Assembly: GCA_020621405.1 (NCBI GenBank)
Contig: JAHRYN010000004.1
Span: forward strand, 83,618 to 147,617
Origin: Betaproteobacteria bacterium
Lineage (GTDB): Bacteria > Pseudomonadota > Gammaproteobacteria > Burkholderiales > Rhodocyclaceae
Direction of reading: 5' to 3'
Length of the DNA stretch: 64,000 nt
Below the pieces are notes generated by a model. It was not told the origin of the DNA. It worked only from the letters and a program-made list of their open reading frames with translations, and made no database searches. Both the position numbers and the translations under genes were made by a program. Positions within the stretch are counted from its first letter, which is position 1; every line of letters starts with the position of its first letter. Positions 21,010 to 31,163 of this stretch are shown here, piece after piece.

Positions 21010-22431
21010 TCAGACCTCCAGAACCCAGGTGTCCTTGGTGCCGCCGCCCTGCGACGAATTCACCACCAGAGAGCCTTCGCGCAGCGCGACGCGGGTCAGG
21101 CCGCCGGGCACCATATTGATGTCCTTGCCCGACAGCACGAACGGGCGAAGGTCGATGTGACGCGGCGCGATGCCGGCGTCGACGAAAGTCGGGCAGGCAG
21201 AAAGCGCAAGGGTCGGCTGAGCGATGTAGCGCTCGGGCGACTCGATGATGAGCTGCCGGAAGCGCTCGATCTCGTCCTTCGACGCACGCGGACCGATCAG
21301 CATGCCGTAGCCGCCTGCGCCGTGCGTTTCCTTGACCACCAGCTCGTCGAGATGGGCCAGCACATAGGCCAGATCCTCCTTCTTGCGGCACATGAAGGTC
21401 GGCACGTTGTTCAGCAGCGGTTCCTCGCCGAGGTAGAAGCGGATCATGTCCGGGACGTAGGGGTAGATCGACTTGTCGTCCGCCACACCGGTACCGATGG
21501 CGTTGGCCAGCGTGACCCGGCCGGCGCGATAGACCTGCAGCAAGCCGGGCACACCCAGCATCGAATCCGGACGGAAGGCCAGCGGATCGAGGAAATCGTC
21601 GTCGATCCGCCGGTAGATCACATCGACCCGGCGCGGACCCTGCGTGGTGCGCATGAACAGCTGCTCATCGCGCACGAACAGGTCCTGCCCCTCGACCAGC
21701 TCGACGCCCATCTGCTGGGCCAGGAAGGCATGTTCGAAGTAGGCTGAGTTGTAGGCGCCCGGCGTCAGCACCGCCACCGTCGGATCGGTAACACCGATCG
21801 GCGCGACCGCACGCAGGTTGGCCAGCAGCATGTCCGGGTAGTGCTCGACCGGCGCCACGCGATAGCGCGAGAACAGCTCGGGGAACAGCCGCATCATCAT
21901 GCGGCGGTCTTCCAGCATGTAGGACACGCCCGAAGGCACGCGCAGGTTGTCCTCCAGCACGTAGAACTCGCCGGCACCGGCGCGCACCACGTCGACGCCG
22001 GCGATGTGCGCGTAGATGCCGCCCGGCACGTCCACACCCTGCATTTCCGGCCGGTACTGGCTGTTCGACAGTATCTGCTCGGCCGGCACCTTGCCCGCCT
22101 TGATGATCTCGTGGTCGTGATAGACGTCGTGCAGGAACATGTTGAGCGCCTTCACGCGCTGGCGCAGGCCGGCGGCGAGCTGCTTCCATTCCTGTGCGGG
22201 AATGATGCGCGGCACGACGTCAAACGGAATCAGGCGTTCCTTGCCCTCTTCCTCGCCATAGACCGCGAAGGTGATGCCGACCCGGTGGAACACCAGGTCT
22301 GCTTCGGCACGTTTCTGGGCGATACGCTCCGGAGGCGTTTCTGCCAGCCACTTCTTGTAGCCGGCGTAATGACCGCGCACCGAACCGTCGGCGCCGTTCA
22401 TTTCGTCATAGATCGAGGACGGGTTTGCCAT
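21010..22431 (-). CDS. Circularly permuted ATP-grasp protein
   Basis: A 473-residue protein of the circularly permuted ATP-grasp type 2 family, predicted amide- or peptide-bond-forming ligase. Family blocks are clear: YILEDNLRVPSGVSYMLE-like FYVLEDNLRVPSGVSYML, DVIYRRIDDDFLDPLAF, NAIGTGVADDKSIYPYVP and KETHGAGGYGMLIGP. Product and substrate are unknown for the family in vivo. It is the first gene of the Anbu operon and lies downstream of the candidate sigma-54 promoter and NtrC-like site. Confidence 0.94.
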   Translation of the reverse strand: MANPSSIYDEMNGADGSVRGHYAGYKKWLAETPPERIAQKRAEADLVFHRVGITFAVYGEEEGKERLIPFDVVPRIIPAQEWKQLAAGLRQRVKALNMFLHDVYHDHEIIKAGKVPAEQILSNSQYRPEMQGVDVPGGIYAHIAGVDVVRAGAGEFYVLEDNLRVPSGVSYMLEDRRMMMRLFPELFSRYRVAPVEHYPDMLLANLRAVAPIGVTDPTVAVLTPGAYNSAYFEHAFLAQQMGVELVEGQDLFVRDEQLFMRTTQGPRRVDVIYRRIDDDFLDPLAFRPDSMLGVPGLLQVYRAGRVTLANAIGTGVADDKSIYPYVPDMIRFYLGEEPLLNNVPTFMCRKKEDLAYVLAHLDELVVKETHGAGGYGMLIGPRASKDEIERFRQLIIESPERYIAQPTLALSACPTFVDAGIAPRHIDLRPFVLSGKDINMVPGGLTRVALREGSLVVNSSQGGGTKDTWVLEV

Positions 22432-22476
22432 GATCGCGTTGTCTCGAGTGATTGTTTGGCGCTGTAACCCTCCTTC

Positions 22477-22492
22477 AGCGAAAAATGTGCCA
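22477..22492 (-). promoter_or_regulatory. Candidate sigma-54 (-24/-12) promoter of the Anbu operon
   Basis: The minus strand reads TGGCACATTTTTCGCT. The invariant GG and GC are exactly 10 bases apart, the -24 block TGGCAC is perfect, and the -12 block TCGCT has one difference from TTGCT. The predicted start is near 22467, about 35 bases before the ATP-grasp ATG. An NtrC-type palindrome is centred about 84 bases upstream of that start. Confidence 0.65.
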
Positions 22493-22542
22493 TGCAGGAA
22501 ACCCTCACCGGATCGGGAAACCTTGGCATTTGCAGGGGTTTA

Positions 22543-22559
22543 TGCACCATCAGGGTGCG
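22543..22559 (-). promoter_or_regulatory. NtrC-like enhancer site upstream of the Anbu operon
   Basis: GCACC and GGTGC form a perfect inverted repeat with five bases between, matching the known NtrC consensus TGCACC-N5-GGTGCA at all but one outer base. A further half-site GGTGCA lies at 22576-22581, about two helical turns away, so a tandem arrangement is possible. The position relative to the sigma-54 element is suitable for an enhancer. Confidence 0.6.
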
Positions 22560-22591
22560 CAAACCGGGTTCATCTGGTGCAGCCGCCGTAA

Positions 22592-22624
22592 ACGAAAACG
22601 CCCCGCACAAGGCGGGGCGTTTCG
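22592..22624 (-). terminator. Rho-independent terminator of the thiolase gene
   Basis: A 9-bp stem ACGCCCCGC/GCGGGGCGT with a five-base loop is followed on the minus strand by TTTT. It lies 25 bases past the thiolase stop and insulates the Anbu operon from thiolase transcription. Confidence 0.85.
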
Positions 22625-22644
22625 TCAGCGGAAAAGCCTGGGGA

Positions 22645-23832
22645 TCAGATGCGCTCGATGATCCCTGCGATGCCCTGACCACCACCGATACACATGGTGA
22701 TCAGGCCATAGCGGCCGCCGGTGCGCTGCAGCTCGTACAGGCACTTGACGGTCAGGATGGCACCGGTAGCTCCGACCGGGTGACCGAGACCGACGGCACC
22801 GCCGTTCACGTTCACCTTGGCCGGGTTCAGACCCAGCTCGCGGCTGACGCACAGCGCCTGCACGGCGAAGGCTTCGTTCGACTCGATGATGTCCAGATCG
22901 TCCGCCTTCAGGCCGGCGCGCTGCAGCGCCAGACGGACGGCGGGGATCGGACCGGTACCCATGAGACTCGGATCGACACCGGCCACGGCGTAGGACACCA
23001 GGCGGGCCAGCGGCTTGGCGCCGGCACGTGCGGCGGCACCGGCTTCCATCATGACGATGGCGCCAGCGCCGTCGTTGATGCCGGACGCGTTGCCGGCCGT
23101 AACCGAACCGTCCTTCTTGAACACCGGGCGCAGTTTGGCCATGCCTTCGAGCGTGGCGTCACGGCGGAAGTGCTCGTCGGTGTCGATGACCGTCGTGCCC
23201 TTCTTGGTCTGCACTTCGAGCGGCGCGATCTGCGACTTGAAGTGGCCGGCGTCGACGGCTGCAGCGGCGCGGCGGTGCGATTCAACGGCAAACGCATCCT
23301 GGTCTTCGCGGCTGATGCCGTACTGGCTGGCGATGTTCTCGGCCGTAATGCCCATGTGCGTGGCTTCGAACGGATCCGTCAGCGCACCGACCATCATGTC
23401 GATCAGCTTGGTGTCGTTCATGCGGGCGCCCCAGCGGGCTGCCGGCATCAGGTAGCCGCCACGGCTCATCGTTTCGACGCCGCCGCCGACTGCGCAGTCC
23501 GCGTCGCCGAGCTGGATCGCATTGGCGGCCGACACGATGGCCTGGAAGCCCGAACCGCACAGGCGATTGACGCCCATTGCGCAGGATTCCTTGGACATGC
23601 CCGCGGTCAGTGCCACCACGCGCGACACATACATGTCGCGTGCTTCGGTGTGGATCACGTTGCCGAACACCAGGTGCTGCGCTTCCTTGGCGTCGATGCC
23701 TGCACGTGCGAAAGCAGTCTTCACTGCGTGCGCGCCCAGATCACAGGCCGTGAAATCCTTCAGCGAACCGCCGTAAGCACCGATCGGCGTACGCGCTGCA
23801 CCCACGATCACAACTTCTCTCTTCTCAGCCAT
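22645..23832 (-). CDS. Acetyl-CoA acetyltransferase / beta-ketothiolase (BktB-like)
   Basis: A 395-residue biosynthetic-type thiolase that condenses two acyl-CoA units or cleaves 3-ketoacyl-CoA. The nucleophile Cys92 lies in [10 protein letters not shown], the His in [11 protein letters not shown] and the second Cys in MCIGGGQG. The stretch [17 protein letters not shown] resembles BktB more than PhaA, so use in polyhydroxyalkanoate synthesis or in beta-oxidation are both possible. No phaB or phaC is adjacent. The ATG at 23832 has GGGAGG seven bases upstream; an in-frame start three codons earlier lies across the Shine-Dalgarno and is unlikely. Confidence 0.92.
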   Translation of the reverse strand: MAEKREVVIVGAARTPIGAYGGSLKDFTACDLGAHAVKTAFARAGIDAKEAQHLVFGNVIHTEARDMYVSRVVALTAGMSKESCAMGVNRLCGSGFQAIVSAANAIQLGDADCAVGGGVETMSRGGYLMPAARWGARMNDTKLIDMMVGALTDPFEATHMGITAENIASQYGISREDQDAFAVESHRRAAAAVDAGHFKSQIAPLEVQTKKGTTVIDTDEHFRRDATLEGMAKLRPVFKKDGSVTAGNASGINDGAGAIVMMEAGAAARAGAKPLARLVSYAVAGVDPSLMGTGPIPAVRLALQRAGLKADDLDIIESNEAFAVQALCVSRELGLNPAKVNVNGGAVGLGHPVGATGAILTVKCLYELQRTGGRYGLITMCIGGGQGIAGIIERI

Positions 23833-23853
23833 TACAACCACCTCCCGTAAAAA

Positions 23854-24780
23854 TCAGTTTCCGATATAGCCGGCCAGCGTGAGCAGGCCCAGCAACAGAA
23901 GACAAAAGACAAGTGTGCGCCAGACCAGTCCGATCGCGCTTTGCATGAGATCAACGTCGGCGCTGTCTCCCATGCCGAGTTCGGGCCGGTCGGCGACTTC
24001 ACCCAGTTCGAACATTGGCGCACCAAGTTTCACGCCCAGCGCGCCTGCACCGCTTGAGAGCAGGATGCCCGCGGCCTGTTCCGGCCACTTTGCCGCCTGG
24101 GTGCGCCAGCAATGCACAGCATCCTCGAAGTCGCCGACGATGGCGAAGGTGGCGGCAGTCATGCGCACCGGTATCCAGTCCAGCCACTCGTACATGCTTC
24201 GCGCGAAGCGGGCGAATGCACCGAATTCTATATTCTCGCGACGCGCCCAGGCCCACGACAGGCGTTCGGTCAGGCGATAAAGCAAGGGGCCGGTCGGTCC
24301 CGGCAGCAGCGCAAACAGCGCCAACGGCGCGAACACGTGGCGGTGCGCCGCCAGAATGCCCTGCTCGATGGCCAGCCGGGCAATCTCCTCGCGCTTCAGG
24401 CGGTCGGTGTTGCGCGACAGCCAGTTGCCGAGTTCGCGTCGCGCGGTATCGGGGTCGTCCGCCCGCAGCGCGCTGGCAATCGCCTCGAAATTATGGCTGA
24501 ACTGGCGAAAGCCCATGGTCGCATAGAGCACCAGCACATTCAGCAACCAGCCCAGCAGCGGGTGTATCCAGCTCAGCAGCAGATAGATGGCCCAGACCAC
24601 CGCCACCGGCAGCCCGACGGCCAGTACCCACGCGACAACACCATGCCGTGCTTCGCCGGCATTGAGGCGCTGCTCGAACCAGTAGGCATAGCGCGCGAGC
24701 GGACCCGCCACCACGCGTTCATACGAAAGAGGTTTGAACTGCTCGATCAGCAGTGCGACTAAGAGGGACAGCCAGGTCAT
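23854..24780 (-). CDS. CobD/CbiB-family membrane protein
   Basis: A 308-residue membrane protein of the CobD/CbiB/AmpE type with helices at about residues 1-15, 48-72, 78-95, 150-165 and near the C-terminus. True CobD joins an aminopropanol arm to cobyric acid, but no cobalamin genes are nearby and stand-alone betaproteobacterial members of this family have no proven function. An AmpE-like role in cell-wall signalling is an alternative. The ATG at 24780 was preferred to a TTG one codon upstream. It ends 21 bases before the thiolase start. Confidence 0.8.
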   Translation of the reverse strand: MTWLSLLVALLIEQFKPLSYERVVAGPLARYAYWFEQRLNAGEARHGVVAWVLAVGLPVAVVWAIYLLLSWIHPLLGWLLNVLVLYATMGFRQFSHNFEAIASALRADDPDTARRELGNWLSRNTDRLKREEIARLAIEQGILAAHRHVFAPLALFALLPGPTGPLLYRLTERLSWAWARRENIEFGAFARFARSMYEWLDWIPVRMTAATFAIVGDFEDAVHCWRTQAAKWPEQAAGILLSSGAGALGVKLGAPMFELGEVADRPELGMGDSADVDLMQSAIGLVWRTLVFCLLLLGLLTLAGYIGN

Positions 24781-24866
24781 CAAGAAACGTCAGTTGCCGT
24801 GCGAGCCTGCGGACGATAACACACCGCAGATGGCGTCCGCCCGATCAGGGTGCTGTTACCCGGGTA

Positions 24867-25469
24867 CTACCCCTCATCCCCGAGCAGATGTTCGGCGAAG
24901 CTGATGATCATTCCGGCCGTCGCGCCCCAGATGTTGTAGCCCTGCCAGGGCATGGCCCAGAACTCCCGCGTCACGCCCTCGTGGTGGATGCTGCCGCGGC
25001 TGCGGTTGGCCGGATCGAGCAGGAAGGACAGCGGCGTCTCGAACGCTTCCGCCACTTCGAATTCGTCCAGTTTCAGCTGCAGGGGCCTGCGCAGCAGGCC
25101 GACCACCGGCGTCACGCGGAAACCGGTGGCGGTGATGTAGTACTCGGGCAGGCGGCCGATCAGTTCGATCCGGTCCGGCGTCAGGCCGATTTCCTCCTGC
25201 GCCTCGCGCAGCGCGGTGGCTTCCGGCGATTCGTCGTCGGCATCGACGCGTCCGCCGGGAAAGGCAATCTGCCCCGGATGATCGTGCAGGTGATCGGTGC
25301 GGCGGGTCAGCAGCAGGGTAGGCTCGGCACCGCCGATCACGATGGGCACCAGCACCGCCGCCGGCGTGAAGCCGCTGAATCGCTGGTCGGCCGTCGGCTC
25401 CGGCTGCCGGCTCAGCCGGCTGCGCAGCCGCTGCACGTCGAAGCCGGATGTCGCGACATGCCGGTTCAT
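24867..25469 (-). CDS. Nudix hydrolase, CoA pyrophosphatase type
   Basis: A 200-residue Nudix protein. The Nudix box GGRVDADDESPEATALREAQ followed by EEIGL lies at about residues 72-96, and the upstream HDHPGQIAFPGG is the signature of the CoA-pyrophosphatase (NudL/PCD1-like) subgroup, which cleaves CoA to phosphopantetheine and 3',5'-ADP. The start overlaps the retropepsin stop by one base (TGATG), so the two genes are translationally coupled. Confidence 0.9.
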   Translation of the reverse strand: MNRHVATSGFDVQRLRSRLSRQPEPTADQRFSGFTPAAVLVPIVIGGAEPTLLLTRRTDHLHDHPGQIAFPGGRVDADDESPEATALREAQEEIGLTPDRIELIGRLPEYYITATGFRVTPVVGLLRRPLQLKLDEFEVAEAFETPLSFLLDPANRSRGSIHHEGVTREFWAMPWQGYNIWGATAGMIISFAEHLLGDEG

Positions 25470-26125
25470 CAGAAGCGCTGCCTCAGCGTCATGATCTGTC
25501 CGTTGCGCTGCATGTCCATGCGGTTCAGGAAGCTCATGCCCAGCAAGACCTGGGGCATGTCGGTTTCCATTACTGCTGCTTCAACATCGCTCAGCGTGAC
25601 GGATCCCACCTTCACACTGTTGAGCCGCACACGCCATGCACGCACGACGCCATTGGCCGTCTGCACGGTCACCGGTGTCGCCCGCGCAAGATTGACGCTG
25701 GCACGCTTGGCGTCGGTGCGCCCCATGGCGATCACGGTCGCCCCGGTATCGACCAGGAAGCGCACCGGCGCGCCATTTATGCTGCCCTCGGCTGCGAAGT
25801 GACCCTGCGCGTCGGCATTCAGGTTCACGGTGGCCGGCCCGGCATTCGCGCTGCGCGAGGACGCCACGTTTTCACCGATGCGCAGCTTCACACGCCGGTC
25901 ATCGATCTCGACCCAGGCGATGTCGCCCTCGACCGACAGCAGTTTCACGCCTTCCGGGGAGCGTGCGCCGGGCGCCAGCGTGCGCGGCGACCCGCCATCG
26001 ACGACCAGCACCGCCTTGCCACCGAAAACCCCGGCCAGCGAAACGTCGGCCGCCTGCGCCACGAACGCCGGCAGCGCGCAAAGCATCGCTAGAATGCGGG
26101 CAGGAGGTATGTCGATGAAACCCAT
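25469..26125 (-). CDS. Exported retropepsin-like aspartic protease
   Basis: A protein of the clan AA, TIGR02281-like family. The active-site motif is FLVDTGATVIAMG (Asp126 when counted from 26125), followed by typical substrate-cleft strands and the closing VLLGMSFLNRMDMQRNG. The N-terminus is a signal peptide ending VAQA. Two starts are possible: 26125 (218 residues), which overlaps the divergent amidotransferase gene, or 26086 (205 residues), which gives a shorter signal peptide and no overlap. It is upstream of the Nudix gene and coupled to it. The biological substrate is unknown. Confidence 0.87.
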   Translation of the reverse strand: MGFIDIPPARILAMLCALPAFVAQAADVSLAGVFGGKAVLVVDGGSPRTLAPGARSPEGVKLLSVEGDIAWVEIDDRRVKLRIGENVASSRSANAGPATVNLNADAQGHFAAEGSINGAPVRFLVDTGATVIAMGRTDAKRASVNLARATPVTVQTANGVVRAWRVRLNSVKVGSVTLSDVEAAVMETDMPQVLLGMSFLNRMDMQRNGQIMTLRQRF

Positions 26126-26819
26126 TGCAGTTTTCCGTCACAGCCTGACCGAGGGGCCAGGGCATATCGCAACATACATGAAAGGCATAGGCCGCGACAT
26201 CAGGGTTATCGCCATCGATTGCGGTGACGACGTCCCGCGCGACCCGGCCGAGTTCGCCGGACTGTGCTTCATGGGCGGGCCGATGAGCGTCAACGACCCG
26301 CTGCCGTGGATAACTGAGGTGCTGGCGCTGATCCGCGCCGCGATGGACGCCGACATACCGGTCATCGGTCACTGCCTGGGCGGACAGCTGATGTCGAAGG
26401 CGCTCGGCGGCGTCATCACGGCCAACCCGGTCAAGGAGATAGGCTGGCGCGAGGTGCAGCTGCAGGACGGACAGGCACGGAAGTGGTTCGGCGATCGCGC
26501 AGGCTTCCTGTCCTTTCACTGGCACGGAGAAACCTTCTCGCTGCCGGACGGTTGCGAGCTGCTGCTTTCGTCGGACGTCTGCACGAACCAGGCTTGGGTC
26601 AGGGGCAAGCATCTGGCGATGCAGTGCCACGTTGAAATGACCGAAGCCATGGTGCGCGAGTGGTGTGTCGGCGGTGCCGCCGAAATCCGCGCCGCCTCGG
26701 CCCAGCCTACGGTGCAGTCGCCGCAGCAGATGCAGCAGGATCTCGAAGCGCGCGTGGCCGCGCTGCACGCCGTGGCGGATGCCACGTACGCACAGTGGAG
26801 CAAGGGACTGAAGGACTGA
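26115..26819 (+). CDS. Class I glutamine amidotransferase-like protein
   Basis: A 234-residue stand-alone type 1 amidotransferase domain: Cys87 nucleophile in VIGHCLGGQLM, His172 and Glu174 in QCHVEMTE. Such proteins resemble GMP synthase glutaminase or gamma-glutamyl hydrolase (PuuD-like); the partner synthase or the amide substrate is not visible. The ATG at 26115 has GGAGG seven bases upstream (26103-26107). An in-frame ATG at 26109 is too close to that site. It is divergent from the retropepsin gene and overlaps its longest form. Confidence 0.9.
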   Translation: MKPIAVFRHSLTEGPGHIATYMKGIGRDIRVIAIDCGDDVPRDPAEFAGLCFMGGPMSVNDPLPWITEVLALIRAAMDADIPVIGHCLGGQLMSKALGGVITANPVKEIGWREVQLQDGQARKWFGDRAGFLSFHWHGETFSLPDGCELLLSSDVCTNQAWVRGKHLAMQCHVEMTEAMVREWCVGGAAEIRAASAQPTVQSPQQMQQDLEARVAALHAVADATYAQWSKGLKD

Positions 26820-26856
26820 CGACCGCCGCATCGCGCAGCGAGGCAGGCCTGCGTGA

Positions 26857-27342
26857 TCAGTCCCGGAAGTTGCCGAACTGGAGCGGAATGTCGGTGACCG
26901 ACTTGCGGATCAGCGCGATCGCCTCCTGCAGCACGTCGCGCTTGGCGCCGGTCACGCGTACTTCCTCGCCCTGGATGCTGGCCTGCACCTTCATCTTGCT
27001 GTCCTTGAGCAGGCGCACGATCTTCTTGGCCGAGTCGGACTCGATGCCGACCTTGAGCTTGAGCTCCTGCTTGACCTTGTTGCCGCTGACCTTCTGCACG
27101 TCGCCGCGTTCGACCGAACGCACGTCCAGTCCGCGCTTGGCGAACTTGCCGAGCAGCACGTCATAGACCTGATCGAGCTTGAAATCGTCGTCCGCGAACA
27201 GGGTCAGCAGCTTCTCGCCCTGTTCAATGCGCGCGTCGGAATCCTTGAAGTCGAAGCGGTTGGTGATTTCCTTGTTCGACTGGTCGACTGCATTGCGCAG
27301 TTCGACCATGTCGATTTCGGAACTGATGTCGAAGGACGGCAT
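26857..27342 (-). CDS. yajQ: YajQ-family nucleotide-binding protein
   Basis: A 161-residue protein of the YajQ/UPF0234 family, from [20 protein letters not shown] to [14 protein letters not shown], the expected full length. Family members bind cyclic di-GMP or RNA, and one from Xanthomonas acts with a transcription regulator. Two small ferredoxin-like folds are expected. It lies 16 bases after ppnP, and the two are probably cotranscribed with argG upstream. Confidence 0.94.
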   Translation of the reverse strand: MPSFDISSEIDMVELRNAVDQSNKEITNRFDFKDSDARIEQGEKLLTLFADDDFKLDQVYDVLLGKFAKRGLDVRSVERGDVQKVSGNKVKQELKLKVGIESDSAKKIVRLLKDSKMKVQASIQGEEVRVTGAKRDVLQEAIALIRKSVTDIPLQFGNFRD

Positions 27343-27358
27343 GTTCGGTTCTCCGGGC

Positions 27359-27673
27359 TCAGCCGAAGTGGCAGACGTAGTGGTAGGGCTCGCCGCTGAC
27401 TTCGATGTCGAACGACGAATTGCCGGGCACGTTGTAGGACTCGCCGGCACCGTAGGTCTTCCACTCCGTCTCGCCCTTGAGGCGCACGCGGCAGCTGCCT
27501 GCCACGCCTTCCATGATTTCCGGCGCGCCGGTGTTGAAGGTCAGCGTGGCCGGCAGGATGACGCCAACCGACTTCTTCGTGCCATCGGCGAACTGGATGC
27601 TGTGGCTGACGCACTTGCCGTCGAAATAGACGTTGGCCTTCTTCACAACGGAAATGTTGTCGAACTGGGACAT
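27359..27673 (-). CDS. ppnP: Pyrimidine/purine nucleoside phosphorylase PpnP
   Basis: A 104-residue cupin-like protein of the DUF1255/YaiE family. The conserved motifs [20 protein letters not shown] and [19 protein letters not shown] are present and the length is standard. PpnP splits several nucleosides with phosphate. It starts 15 bases after the argG stop and is followed by yajQ. Confidence 0.93.
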   Translation of the reverse strand: MSQFDNISVVKKANVYFDGKCVSHSIQFADGTKKSVGVILPATLTFNTGAPEIMEGVAGSCRVRLKGETEWKTYGAGESYNVPGNSSFDIEVSGEPYHYVCHFG

Positions 27674-27688
27674 GCGTGACTCCTTTTC

Positions 27689-28921
<1,233 letters not shown>

Positions 28922-28959
28922 CGTGTTTTCCGTCTTTCGATTTCAATCAATGCGTTGGT

Positions 28960-29883
28960 TCAGCTGCCGGCCACGCGGCCGAGCAGCAGGAATTCCATCA
29001 GCGCCTTCTGCGCATGCAAGCGGTTTTCCGCCTCGTCCCACACCACCGAATGCGGACCGTCTATCACGTCGGCACTGACCTCCTCGCCGCGATGCGCCGG
29101 CAGGCAGTGCATGAACAGCGAATCCGGTTTCGCCGCCTTCATCATGTCGGCATCGACCTGCCAGTCGGCGAAGGCGGCGACGCGCGCCTCGTTCTCCGCT
29201 TCCCAGCCCATCGAGGTCCACACGTCGGTGGTGACCAGATCGGCGCCGCGCGCGGCGTCCATCGGGTCGGCAAAGCATTCGTGGTGGCTGCCGCACACAC
29301 CGGCGCGTTCGGCTTCGACCTCATAGCCCGGCGGCGTCGACACGTTGAGCTTGAAGTCGAACACCTCGGCAGCCTGCATCCAGGTGTGGCACATATTGTT
29401 CGAATCACCGATCCACGCCACCGTGCGGCCCTTGATGTCGCCGCGATGCTCGATCCAGGTGTAGATGTCGGCCAGCACCTGGCACGGATGGTATTCGTTG
29501 GTCAGACCGTTGATCACCGGTACGCGCGAATTGGTGGCGAAGCGCTCGATGATGGTCTGCTCGAAGGTGCGGATCATCACCACGTCACACATGCGCGAAA
29601 TCACCTGCGCCGCATCCTCGACCGGTTCGCCGCGGCCAAGCTGGGAGTCACGCGTGTTCAGATAGATTGCGCTGCCGCCCATCTGGTGCATGCCGGCCTC
29701 GAAGGACAGGCGCGTGCGTGTGCTCTGCTTCTCGAAGATCATCACCAGCGTGCGGTCCTGCAGCGGCCAGTACTGTTCGTAACGCTTGAACTTGTCCTTG
29801 ATCCAGCGGGTGCGCGCGAACACGTACTCCAGCTCTTCGCGCGAAAGGTCGGTCAGTTGCAGGAAATGTCTGGGGGCAGTCAT
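28960..29883 (-). CDS. argF: Ornithine carbamoyltransferase
   Basis: A 307-residue enzyme that makes citrulline from ornithine and carbamoyl phosphate. The carbamoyl-phosphate motif STRTRLSFE lies at about residues 52-60, the ornithine loop is DVWTSMGWE and the signature HCLPAHRGEEV is near residue 265. The ATG at 29883 is two bases after the argD stop, so argD and argF are translationally close. Length fits the anabolic type. Confidence 0.97.
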   Translation of the reverse strand: MTAPRHFLQLTDLSREELEYVFARTRWIKDKFKRYEQYWPLQDRTLVMIFEKQSTRTRLSFEAGMHQMGGSAIYLNTRDSQLGRGEPVEDAAQVISRMCDVVMIRTFEQTIIERFATNSRVPVINGLTNEYHPCQVLADIYTWIEHRGDIKGRTVAWIGDSNNMCHTWMQAAEVFDFKLNVSTPPGYEVEAERAGVCGSHHECFADPMDAARGADLVTTDVWTSMGWEAENEARVAAFADWQVDADMMKAAKPDSLFMHCLPAHRGEEVSADVIDGPHSVVWDEAENRLHAQKALMEFLLLGRVAGS

Positions 29884-29885
29884 CT

Positions 29886-31073
29886 TCAGGCAGCGAGCTG
29901 TTCGCCCGCGAGAAAGTTGCGGATGATCGGTGCCAGACGCCGTACCAGCTCCTGGCTGTCGGCGTCCGAATAAACGAGTGAGGGCACGAGCCGTATCGTG
30001 GTGTCGGCGGTCACGTTGATCAGCAGCCCGGCGTCCAGCGCCAGCGCGACCAGCGCGCTGCACGGACGGTCGAGTTCGATGCCGATCATCAGGCCGACGC
30101 CACGGATGTCCACCACGCCGGCAACACCTGCAAGTTCGGCATGGAAGCCGGCACGGATGGCGTTGCCCTGACGCACGGCATTGTCCATCAGGCCATCGCG
30201 CTCGACCACGTCCAGCGTGGTCATCGCCGCCGCGCAGGCCAGCGGATTGCCGCCGAAGGTCGAGCCGTGCGTACCGGGCTTGAACACGCCGGCCGCCGGG
30301 CCTCTTGCCAGGCAGGCGCCGATCGGCACACCGGAACCCAGGCCCTTGGCCAGCGTCATCACATCCGGCTCGATGCCTGCGTGCTGAAAGGCGAACCAGC
30401 TGCCGGTGCGGCCGATGCCGCACTGCACCTCGTCGACCATGAACAGCCATTCGTGCTGATCGCACAGCGCGCGCAGTTCCAGCATGTAGGCCAGGTCCGC
30501 CGGGTGGATGCCGCCTTCGCCCTGTACCGGTTCGAACAGCACCGCGACCACATTGCGGTTGTGTTCGGCGATCGCCCTGACCGCGGCGATGTCGCTGAAC
30601 GGTACGCGGTAGAAACCGGGCGTCAGCGGCTCGAAGCCGGCCTGTACCTTGCGGTTGCCGGTCGCCGACAACGTCGCGAGCGTACGCCCGTGAAACGCGT
30701 GCTCCATCACGACGATGCCCGGCAACTCGACGCCGCGCTGGTGTCCATACAGCCGTGCCAGCTTGATCGCCGCCTCGTTCGCCTCGCAACCGGAATTGCA
30801 GAAGAACACCTCGTCCATGCCCGACAGCTCGGCCAGGCGATCCGACAGCTTTTCCTGCGCGGTCACGCGATACAGATTGGAGCAGTGGATCAACTCCGCC
30901 GCCTGGCGGGAGATCGCCTGCACCAGGTCGGGGTGGCCGTGTCCCAGCGTATTGACCGCCACGCCCGCCATCGCGTCCAGATATTCACGGCCGGCGTCGT
31001 CATACAGCCGCACCCCCTTGCCGTGGGTGAAGGCGACCGGCTGCCGGCCATAGGTATTCATCAGATGCGTCAT
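29886..31073 (-). CDS. argD: Acetylornithine aminotransferase
   Basis: A 395-residue class III PLP aminotransferase that converts N-acetylglutamate semialdehyde to acetylornithine; many also act in lysine synthesis. The PLP Lys is in TLAKGLGSGVPIGA, preceded by the Asp of FMVDEVQCGIGRTG, and FHGRTLATLSATGNRKVQ is a family block. The ATG at 31073 with GGAG nine bases upstream was preferred to a TTG one codon earlier. It heads argD-argF-argG. Confidence 0.96.
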   Translation of the reverse strand: MTHLMNTYGRQPVAFTHGKGVRLYDDAGREYLDAMAGVAVNTLGHGHPDLVQAISRQAAELIHCSNLYRVTAQEKLSDRLAELSGMDEVFFCNSGCEANEAAIKLARLYGHQRGVELPGIVVMEHAFHGRTLATLSATGNRKVQAGFEPLTPGFYRVPFSDIAAVRAIAEHNRNVVAVLFEPVQGEGGIHPADLAYMLELRALCDQHEWLFMVDEVQCGIGRTGSWFAFQHAGIEPDVMTLAKGLGSGVPIGACLARGPAAGVFKPGTHGSTFGGNPLACAAAMTTLDVVERDGLMDNAVRQGNAIRAGFHAELAGVAGVVDIRGVGLMIGIELDRPCSALVALALDAGLLINVTADTTIRLVPSLVYSDADSQELVRRLAPIIRNFLAGEQLAA

Positions 31074-31131
31074 CAAAACAACTCCGCCACCGTGCGCCGA
31101 CCGCGCCGGTCATGGCGCAATGCGGAAAACG

Positions 31132-31163
31132 AAAAAAGCACGGCGGCTCGCGCCGCCGTGCTT
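31132..31163 (-). terminator. Strong rho-independent terminator upstream of argD
   Basis: On the minus strand AGCACGGCGGC and GCCGCCGTGCT form an 11-12 bp stem with a four-base loop, followed by six T. It lies 59 bases before the argD start and about 170 bases after the stop of the small gene at 31331. It either ends that gene's transcript or acts as an attenuator for the arg operon. No convincing promoter was found between it and argD. Confidence 0.8.

Noticed and set aside
22576-22581. Second complete NtrC site
   Set aside because: Only one half (GGTGCA) matches; the other half does not, so it is mentioned only as a possible half-site.
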